Shown here: positions 56,113 to 64,000 of the stretch, one piece after another
How the letters are laid out: each line of letters begins with the position of its first letter
Numbering within the stretch: the first letter of the stretch is position 1
Origin: Erythrocercus mccallii
Taxonomy: Eukaryota > Chordata > Aves > Passeriformes > Dicruridae
Direction of reading: 5' to 3'
Length of the DNA: 64,000 bases
Assembly: GCA_013397435.1 (NCBI GenBank)
Contig: VZRG01001534.1
Span: 7,214-71,213, forward strand
Translations under genes and position numbers: made by a program
Notes under the pieces: model-generated
Database searches by the model: none
What the model was told of the DNA's origin: nothing
What the model saw: only the letters and a program-made list of their open reading frames with translations

Positions 56113-58233
56113 AGGCTGAAGTACATCTCCACTATATTATTTCCATTCCCCATCTCCTGCTTCCCGCAGTAACCTTAGAAAGCAGCTGCTAAGCCTGTGG
56201 GGCAAAGTGATGGGGGTTGGTGAATGCTGACTCTCACAGTCCGTGTTTGTACCACCAGCAAACCTGTGTTTGAACCACAAGACATACTTCTGTTATAAAT
56301 ACATATTATAAAGTTGGCTTTTAGTAAATATTGAAATGAATGCTATATGTATTATGTGGGAAGTTAGTTTTTTTCTCTCTCTCTAGTTTTTTTTTTGACA
56401 GGATTTAAAATAGTGATGTGATGAATATGTATATTTTTGGGGTTGTAACACAGTGTTAAAAGACTGTTTTTGTAACATCTAATCCAGCCAGACCAGAAGG
56501 TAGAGGGGATCTTCCCACATTCCTGAACTAACCAGATAAAGATAGCAGTGAACCAAAGCTAAAAGAAGAAATTTATTGATCTCCTGGTATCAGAAGAAGG
56601 GGACATAGGATGGCCAAAAGGTGCCAACAAGAACCTACAAGCAAAAATAAAATGTTAATTTAGTGAAATGGGACTGGTTGGGGAGCACCAAAATCAAGTG
56701 AACATCTCAACTCAGAGGAATGTTTGAATAATGCATTAGGGTCTATTGAATATGTAACATACTGATCCTTTTAAATTAGGGTTCTAAAGGGGTAAGGTGT
56801 GCCAGGCACCCCAGGCCAAGAACTTTTGCTTTGTCTACTAATAGGGATTTTTTTATTATTTTTTAAACTTATAATTTTTTTTAAGAAAGTGAACCTCCTT
56901 TTTCACACTTCTGATCATTTCAGAAACCAGAGATACAAAATTCAGAACTGATTTCATTCCAGTATTAAGTATAAAATTAGGCACTGCAGAAAGTTATTGA
57001 AAAGGGCTTCAATGGTGAAAGACTGTTCTTTAAATTGTTTTCCTACAGAATGAACATTTTTCTCTCCCTGTGTTCTGCCATTTTGCAAATTGTTCTCTCC
57101 CTGGCTATATGCCTGGATAATATGCCACGTGGTAATATGCTCCATAATGAACTTCTCAGTCCCAACTTAATAGCACGTTTTGCCTTGAAGGAGTCCTTAA
57201 TTTAATGTGCAACACTGAGTGCAGCCAGGGGAGCATTGCAAAACAAGGTACAACAAATAGAAGGAAAAGGACAGCACCCAGCCTTACAGTCAATACTGTC
57301 TAATCAAGGTTTGCAGTGCAGGTACATCAGGTCAAGGCTTACATTGCACTTCAAACTGCTATATCGTCTTCAACTGTTATTCTTGAAAAGATGTTTCCAT
57401 GATAGCATAAACATAACTTATTTTCTTCAGCTGCTTGCTTATTATAGAGCCTAAATGTCTTGCAGAATCATCACAAAAATTTTCATTCCAAAGCACAGAA
57501 TGTATTTCTCTGCTCCCTGCCTGGCTGATCCGTGATGAAAAACAGATGGTATTTTCTCATTTGTCAAATTAAACTAAACCTCCCTCCCCACAAACAAAAA
57601 AACCAACCTTCCATAATGACTCGATTGATCGCTGTGGTTAACATGTCTCTTTAGGAAGAGGTAATTATCCAGGCACTGACTCGCTGACCTCTTGCCTACA
57701 TAGCTACTTATTCCTTCTGTTTCTTCATTGTGCCTTAAATTCCATCTTAGCATCACTGCCTTGACTGAATCACGACTCGTCTCCCTCCCTGTGATTTACA
57801 TGTCTTCATGCACCCTACCAGTATAACTAGGAACCTAGAAAGGGCTGCAAAGATAAGAGACTCAGAATGTTCAACTATAGGACATTAAATATTTAAATTA
57901 TTTTCAAATTAGGTGCATAGTCTAGCACTTCAAAGCTCAGAATAGTCCATGTATTTTTTTTTTAAAACATAGGGACTTTAACATGTGGAAGACTTTGTTC
58001 TTTGCTGTCAAAAATAAAAGAGAAAGAAAACGAGGGAGAAAAAGAATTAAAAAGGAACAAGGGAAAAGAGGAAAGGGTAAAATAAAATAAAAAAACTAAC
58101 TGCCCACCAACCTCCCTGCTTTGTTCACACCTGCCCAAGTTAATAATTTTCTGTTCCTTCTGTAATCATCAACAGGAAAATTGAGGGGAGCAAATGGGCA
58201 AAGTTTGGATTTTAAATGAATGCAACCTTCCTG

Positions 58234-58242
<9 letters not shown>

Positions 58243-58264
<22 letters not shown>

Positions 58265-58267
58265 AAA
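58243..58267. repeat. poly(A) run
   Basis: About 25 consecutive A on the plus strand. No retroposed gene was recognised upstream of it. Confidence 0.9.
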
Positions 58268-58661
58268 GGCAGAACAACCCTAAAAGCTTGCAGATAGTTA
58301 TTATGGCTGAGAAGTACTGAAGAAAAAAGATTTACTTATGCCCAGACATGCAGTTGCATTTATTCGATATGAAAAAGAGTAAGCCCATGAATAAACACTT
58401 TTCCAAATTTTAGCCAGTAAATGCAATACTGCAAAATCCTTAGCACTCTTCCACTAGTATGAACATATCCAGGAAGCTTTCAAATAAAACTTCCTATTTC
58501 CGTCATTCTTCTAAATATCATACAGATAATAGCATATTGTTCAGAGTCAGTACTTTCTTAAACGGAACTGCATTTTATAAATTTAAAGAGTAAATTTCTA
58601 GTAACACACTACTTCCAGAAAAGTACTATCTTTATAAAATACTGTTGTTATAGATGAGTAA

Positions 58662-59186
58662 TGTGATGGTTGGCTCTCACAATTAAGGGATGAATATGAT
58701 ATGTATATTAAGAGAAGTTTTTTTAATGTATAATTATGTTATTGTGATTTGTTGTTTGGCCATGCTCTGTTCTCTCTGTAGTCCCCTTTCCCCCTGTATG
58801 GTTGCCAAGGGACGGCTTTGGTAGCCGGGACTTGTAGAGGGAGAGCACCTACCTGTGCCCCTTGCATGGGGCATTTGGGAGGAGGGAAGGCTTGTTACCA
58901 GGGGGCAGGGCATGGCAACACCTGACAGCAATCAAGTTGCAAGAAAGCAGCCTCCACCTTCTTCTTCCACAGTGAAGAAGAGTTGATTGGCAGACTTTGG
59001 GCAGGGCCCGAGTTACCTGATGAAATGCCAGAGGTATAAAAGACGGAGTAGTCACTTTGAGGGTGAGCATATGGCAGTTTAGTTCCATGCTCCCAGCGCT
59101 GCGCCTTCTCCTTATTCAGTTTTTGTTGTATTTTGTTAAGATTTAATAAACCCTTGACATTTTAAAAGCGAGCATCCTTTGTCACA
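58662..59186 (+). mobile_element. solo LTR (ERVK-like), 525 bp
   Basis: It begins TGTGATGGTTGGCTCTCACA and ends CCTTTGTCACA. Its signals are in order: TATAAA at 59035-59040 and AATAAA at 59145-59150, about 36 bp before the end. No target duplication is visible (GAGTAA versus CTATCT), so one end may be off or the site has changed. Confidence 0.8.
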
Positions 59187-60129
59187 CTATCTCAGCTATC
59201 ACATCAGTTAATGCAGGCATTTCTGAAGATCTTGAAATACTCTCCTTTTATACGATCCATGTCTTTTACTAGGACACAATTTCTGTAGTCAAGTTTAATC
59301 ACAGTTGTAGGTACCTGGGTGAGGAGGGAGGGAAGGGCAAAAATTCTACATCTCTCTGACACCACCCAAACCCCTTGGGGCATCAACTGGGGTAGGTGAC
59401 AGGAAGGTAGCTACTCCAACTTCCTGCCATCTACTTGGTATCTTCAAGAGGAGAAATTGACATATTCATTTAAAAGCAAAATAACAATAATAAAAAAACC
59501 CTAAAAAATCACAGAACTGGACAGTACACAACAGCAGTTACTAGCAGATAATCAAGATGTGATTCACCTGACAGAAAGGCAGGCATTTGCATCTGATCCT
59601 TGACACTGGTTGGCTGAGTGGTCAGGGAGAGGAAGAGGAGAAGGAAGAGGAGAATAATAAGAAAAGCATTTCTGTGCTGTAGTTCTTACAAACGCAAAAC
59701 TGCGGTAGGTCACCTCGATATCACTTTCAAGGTGCCACTTTCTCCTTTCAACTGCAAAAACCATGTCAAGGACCAGATGAGGTTCTCTCAATTTAGATAT
59801 TGTGAAATTAATTGATTGTGTATTTTGCTTTTTCAATTGTGATCAATGCAGCACAGTTTTTCCTTTGACTCTTTCCTCTGCCTCACAACTTTTAAACACA
59901 TTTGTACAAACAACAGTGTTAACACAGGCATTACTTGTGACATACATTAAAAGCAAGTCTGCTTGCTGCAAACACAAGAGAAACTTACAGATGAAGAGCA
60001 GATATTTCAAACTGAACCTGACTATGAATGAACTTTGCAAAAAACCCAACAAATCGCACAAAAAACTCACGCTGAATCATTGCAGCCATGTGGGATGGTG
60101 TATTTAAAAGATGTGTAGATATGGCATTT
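59187..60129. other. no gene recognised
   Basis: Nothing supported on either strand. Confidence 0.5.
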
Positions 60130-60226
60130 GGGGACATGGTTTAGTGGTGCGCTTGGCAGTGCTGATTTAACAGTTGGACTCGATGGTCTTAGAGGTGCTT
60201 TTCAGCTTCAATGATTCTGTGATGCT
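60130..60226 (+). mobile_element. CR1 LINE 3' tip
   Basis: GGCAGTGCTGATTTAACAG, GTTGGACTCGATGGTCTTAG and CAATGATTCTGTGAT mark the sense CR1 tip. Confidence 0.88.
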
Positions 60227-61145
60227 CTGTGTTCGTAGGATGTCTCTGCACTCCACAGGCTGAACAGCAGAACCCACCATGCCCTGGAGTGCAGCAGAGC
60301 TCAGAGAGAAACTTCCTTGGAAGGGGTTTTTGGGGCAGATCTGATCTTGTACAATGAACTCACAGAGAAAAACACAGATTTCGTTTTCTACACAGAAAGC
60401 ACTTCTTTTTCCAAATGAATGTATAAAAATGTGGTTGCAATAAATAACAACAAGCCAACAAGGGCCACTAGTTCATATATCACACCAAACAGCTCCCTCT
60501 TTAACCAACTGAATCAGGAAAAACAAGCTACACATAACAAATCCTTGCCACATTATTCGATGAATTAAAAAGAGGAGTTCAGTGAGAAGAAGGAAAAGAA
60601 ACACATCTATATACTCAAGGTAGTAATGCACAAATAGGCATAAAAGAGTGCACCAAAATATCCTGAAGTTCTGTGCTTCCCTTTGTGGCACTTACTAAGT
60701 AGGGATTACACAAATATCTCAAAAATTAACATTTTCATGTCATTTTTGCCACAGGCATCAGAAGTATAAACTGTTAGGTATATAAAGATAACCTTTACAC
60801 CCATCTACCTTAAATTATGTAGTAAATTTTATAAGTTGTAGTATACTATATCCCCTCTTAAAATTTAAAATAGTTCTAGCAAAATACCAAATATTGTCAG
60901 GCGTTCTGTTGTAATTAAGTCTTTTTTGAAATGCAAGTGCAAAAAAAATCCTCAGCACAAGATCAGTCACATTTCTGACAACGCAGGGCTTCTTATCTTA
61001 CTCATTTCTATGTATTTCAATGCTTTAAAATAACATTAACATTAGAATTTCACTTGAAGACAATCTTCATGGCACAGTACATTTTTTTTTCCCAACAAAG
61101 GTTCTTCGTTTGTGCATTCCCAGGATTCTGCTGTCTGGCTATGAC
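60227..61145 (-). other. RFESD: flank and probable 3' UTR of RFESD
   Basis: AT-rich sequence after the RFESD stop codon with no other gene visible. The polyadenylation site is not determined. Confidence 0.45.
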
Positions 61146-61439
61146 CTACTCTGCATCTTCTGAGTGGTTTTGTTTTCCCATAGCTGATTCACCAGCATTT
61201 TTGTATTTGTCAGCAAAATAATCAGAGTCAAAGCTCACAGACAAATCTGGAGGACTCACATAAACATTTCCATTGTCTATTGTGACCTTATGAATCCTTT
61301 GTTTGACTCCTTTTGATTGCCACTTTGGTGTTGGTGATGGCTCCAGAGGATTTATTCCTTCATACAATCCTTCTCCTGTTTCCAAGGTAATTTTAAACTT
61401 ATGCCAAGGGCAAACAATACACGCTTGTCCATCAATATC
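61146..61439 (-). CDS. RFESD: RFESD exon 4 (residues 99-195 and stop)
   Basis: The acceptor CTTCTTCCTGCAG precedes GAT ATT GAT; TAG is at 61146-61148. It carries the second ligand pair C108-P-W-H111 and the conserved tail of the domain, then a diverged acidic C-terminus. Confidence 0.96.
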   Translation of the reverse strand, partial: DIDGQACIVCPWHKFKITLETGEGLYEGINPLEPSPTPKWQSKGVKQRIHKVTIDNGNVYVSPPDLSVSFDSDYFADKYKNAGESAMGKQNHSEDAE

Positions 61440-62797
61440 CTGCAGGAAGAAGAAGAAGAAAAGTTAGCAAGTCATCTTCTAGGACAAAAGGTATGTTTGG
61501 TAATTTGGTTGTATGGCTGTCTGCTATTATATGTATACCACTATTTTTTTTCAAGACAATGTTCAGATAAAAGCACTAGGAAAAAATCCATTAGAGTTTT
61601 CACATGACTCTGTGCCTCTGTATTATTTTTATTTTGCTTACATACCTCTATTTCTCCTTGACATAAAGGGCCTCCTTCATCTGAAACATGGCAGAACACT
61701 ATATTAATTTATGCATCAGATTTTACGCTTAACTCTAACGACACTGAGATCACACAGCCAAATATCTTACGGTAGCAGCGAGAGTCCAGAGCATGAAATT
61801 TCCCCTCATGGTAGAAAACAACGATTTCTCTGCCATTGATTTTGGCTGTTATTCTTTGGGACTTCTTTATGTCCTCTTCTTTGCCAACGAATATAAGACC
61901 ATCTGGCTCTATTTCAGCTCCTCCTGTGCTTGACCTGTGCAAATCCACATCCTTAAAACACACATACAAATAAATGAAAAGGTCATTTATAATGCAATTC
62001 ACATTTGAATTTCATATGGGGCAAATAAGAAAAATTTCAGCGAAAGACTATCAAAATGCAGAGGAAAAAAGAACCTGAGCTTGATGATAATGTTCAGTTA
62101 TCGTGTTCACTAACAGAACTAACAGGACAAGGAAAATCAGCTGTTGTAAACCTGATACCTCAGGCTGAGGCAAGATAAACTCTCAATCTCTATTCATTTA
62201 CTCTGCACGGTCACCCCTCAAAACCTATGTGAAAACAAATATAAGGATGGCAAATGTAAAATACTATACAGTTCAGGTATGCAATGGGTAGCATTTACAT
62301 GTAAATCCAAAATGCTTTACATAATATTACAGCTAGAAATATAAAGTGATTTAGGTTAATAAAAATTATTCTGCAAAGGAAAGAAAACATTATTTATTGA
62401 GAAGTTGTATTCAACCTGATATTTTTAGCAAATATGCCTGCCTTTCCTTCCACCTCTTACATATTTCAAACATATAACAGACTCTCCCTCTCACAAGAGA
62501 GAATATAAGAAGTTTTATGACAAAGGCAACACTCCTATTAAATTTATTTACAATTAGCTACTGTGTTCCAGTTTTTCCCAAATTCTGAATACAACCGCAT
62601 TTCCTCAGAACAATAAGGCTAAAAAGGTCTTTATAAACACAGAAAGGGAAACTATGGATGGGTGGTGATGGTCTCTCTGGCTGTAGGGGGATATAGAGCC
62701 ATAGAGAGCTGCACTGTACCTTTGGTCCACACCAGATTGCAATGGAGATGAGAAAGCAGATGAAGAAATGAAGGCCAAGGATGATGAGGTCCAGCAT
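61146..62797 (-). CDS. RFESD: RFESD, Rieske Fe-S domain-containing protein (whole coding span, 4 exons)
   Basis: The spliced product is 195 residues from exons 62720-62797, 61771-61951, 61646-61680 and 61146-61439, all GT..AG with consistent phase. The Rieske ligands are present: C85-Y-H87 and C108-P-W-H111, expected to bind a [2Fe-2S] cluster. The surroundings (GKEEDIKKS, VVFYHEGKFHALD, ACIVCPWHKFKITL, KQRIHKVTIDNGNVYV) match vertebrate RFESD closely. The first exon adds 26 mostly hydrophobic residues that could be a membrane anchor. The C-terminus is diverged and longer than in the 157-residue human form I recall. The physiological role of RFESD is poorly known; electron transfer is inferred from the fold. 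The gene is on the same strand as RHOBTB3 and upstream of it, as in mammals. Confidence 0.93.
61646..61680 (-). CDS. RFESD: RFESD exon 3, 35-nt microexon (residues 87-98)
   Basis: The acceptor ATGTTTCAG precedes AT GAA GGA GGC and the donor GTATGT follows ATA GAG. It encodes H87 and EGGPLCQGEIE, equivalent to HSGGPLHLGDIE in human RFESD. Too short to show as an ORF; found from the family alignment. Confidence 0.93.
61771..61951 (-). CDS. RFESD: RFESD exon 2 (residues 27-86 plus one base)
   Basis: The acceptor GTGTTTTAAG precedes GAT GTG GAT and the donor GTAAGA follows TAC C. It encodes the start of the Rieske domain and the first ligand cysteine (C85). Its histidine partner is completed across the splice. 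Confidence 0.95.
61952..62719 (-). other. RFESD: RFESD intron 1
   Basis: AT-rich intron between the hydrophobic first exon and the Rieske exons; no other feature seen. Confidence 0.6.
62720..62797 (-). CDS. RFESD: RFESD exon 1 (residues 1-26), hydrophobic N-terminus
   Basis: ATG at 62797-62795 opens a 26-codon stretch (includes IILGLHFFICFLISIAIW), ending CCA AAG before the donor GTACAG. Phase 0 matches the next exon, which has no in-frame ATG of its own. One strongly hydrophobic segment of about 20 residues suggests a signal anchor. The start is the first ATG in this frame that joins in phase; it is inferred, not proven. Confidence 0.65.
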
Positions 62798-64000
62798 TGC
62801 CTCTTTTCACGGTGTCTATCACCACTGCCCTGCCTTGTTCCCAATATGTCACAAGGTGCTTGGCAGCCCCCCTTTAAGTGAAAGCAGAAGGCAACGGGGT
62901 CAGGCCCTATAGCACCCTATGGCAGGACTGTAGAGGCTCAACGCATCAGAAACTGGCTCTGTCAGGGCTGATAAGAACCAGGGACACGCTGGGGCTAGCC
63001 TGATAAGAGAAGAGCAGAGCTTCCAGCTCCCTCGGCTGCTGTCCTCACTGTGAGCCCATGCTACTGCTGCTTGCTCCCAAAACCCTCCTCAGAGCCATAC
63101 GTGGCAAGTCCTCAGGATCAGCAACTGCAATTTTTCTCATAAACCACTGCAATGGGAAGACAGGTTTAAGTGACAGCGTGGCATTTCCAAGATCACTTGT
63201 TAACTGATCTGCACATGATCAACCTCTCCTTTCCAGTTCAAGGAACTACCGCCCAGACTTACTCAGAAAGTGAAACGTCACTGCCAGACTCACAGGACGA
63301 TCCAGTAAGGCATCCACAGTTGTTTTTTCCAGGCGATAAGCAAAATAACCACAGGAACGAGAGTAGAAAATCCCCAATTTTTGCTATCACCTTTTGGCAG
63401 ACTCTCCCTATAAACTTCACAAATTGGCAAAGATACTGAAATGCAGAAGCCTGTCGTTAAAACCTCTCTTGTTTAGATATCTCTAAAAAATTCTGTATAT
63501 ATAAATACATTCATCTGTAGAAACAGAAACGCATACACACCTTTTTGTGTACACACATATATATGTGTATCTCCCAAACAGTATTAGAATACACCTGTCA
63601 CCTAACCTCCAGCTCATTTAGTGATGACTTCTTACACTCAGCTTGGATTTAGCACGCACAAATTAACCAGGCTCCCATTCTGAAAACCTGACTGAGACCA
63701 TCGAGTGGCTTGAATTGCCCAAAAAATCAGTAGCCAACAAGTTTCTTTCACAGGTGATACTCGCACACTTACCTACAAATAAGTGTAGACTAAGGACTGA
63801 CTACACTGGCACATCGAGGGCCTTCAAAAAGAAAACCTTCAAGGCAACTTTCTTCCCTTAGATAAGAGAAAACGGGTCACATCACCCCCACACAGACCCC
63901 AAGACAGAATCCTGAGCTACGCGAGCAGCTCCAAGTCGTGGAAGTAAACACACTTCAGTCAGCAAGAAGAAAAGTTATTTCCAGGCTTATACACAGTAAG
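62798..64000. other. 5' flank of RFESD
   Basis: Moderately GC-rich close to the first exon (about 62800-63150), which would suit a promoter, then AT-rich. A short TA/CA alternating patch lies at 63540-63570. No further exon was recognised. Confidence 0.45.

Larger units (their letters stand above)
54721..58661. other. intergenic, no gene recognised
   Basis: AT-rich DNA with a T/G run at 55080, a short CA repeat at 56096 and an A run near 58245. A segment at about 56440-56800 has a minus-strand AATAAATTTC and some LTR-like text, but I could not define its ends. Confidence 0.5.

Noticed and set aside
1..64000. CRISPR arrays, bacterial operons, tRNA or rRNA genes
   Set aside because: No regularly spaced direct repeats, no tRNA cloverleaf or rRNA signature was seen; the sequence is vertebrate nuclear DNA.

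Overview
The window looks like a piece of a bird genome. It is AT-rich, intron-rich vertebrate DNA carrying many fragments of CR1 LINEs (the dominant avian retrotransposon) and several solo LTRs of avian type with 5-6 bp target-site duplications. An 18-base N run marks an assembly gap inside an AAAAT repeat. Two protein-coding genes can be read exon by exon, both on the minus strand, with clean GT..AG splice sites and continuous phase. One is RHOBTB3 (coding exons 12246-38128). The other is RFESD (61146-62797). They are also neighbours on human chromosome 5q15, and in birds I would expect that block on chromosome Z; this placement is inference.

Layout. 1-8.5 kb: intergenic DNA with an LTR-like element (about 682-2350) and no gene I can recognise. 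8.7-12.25 kb: probable 3' UTR of RHOBTB3. 12.25-38.13 kb: RHOBTB3, 12 exons including a non-coding or nearly non-coding first exon, giving 607 codons plus stop. Its introns hold CR1 copies and two related LTRs. One CR1 ends about 5 bp from the exon 4 splice donor and is open in frame with the exon. 38.1-38.85 kb: CpG-rich promoter/leader region of RHOBTB3 with a CAG/CTG repeat tract and a perfect CRE palindrome. 39-51 kb: repeat-rich intergenic DNA where LTRs are nested in or beside CR1s. It also holds three exon-like or ORF-like islands (41.13-41.30 kb minus, 43.13-44.14 kb plus, 47.91-48.12 kb plus) that I could not assign to any family. 51.7-52.25 kb: a CpG-rich island without an identified gene. 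52.4-61 kb: more LTR and CR1 remnants. 61.1-62.8 kb: RFESD, four coding exons, with a first exon that adds a hydrophobic N-terminal segment. 62.8-64 kb: upstream flank of RFESD.

The two genes are not an operon and are not known to act together. RHOBTB3 is an atypical Rho-family BTB protein linked to Golgi/endosome trafficking and ubiquitin ligase adaptors. RFESD is a small Rieske-type [2Fe-2S] protein. In mammals SPATA9 lies between them; I found no recognisable SPATA9 exon here, which is one of the points worth checking.
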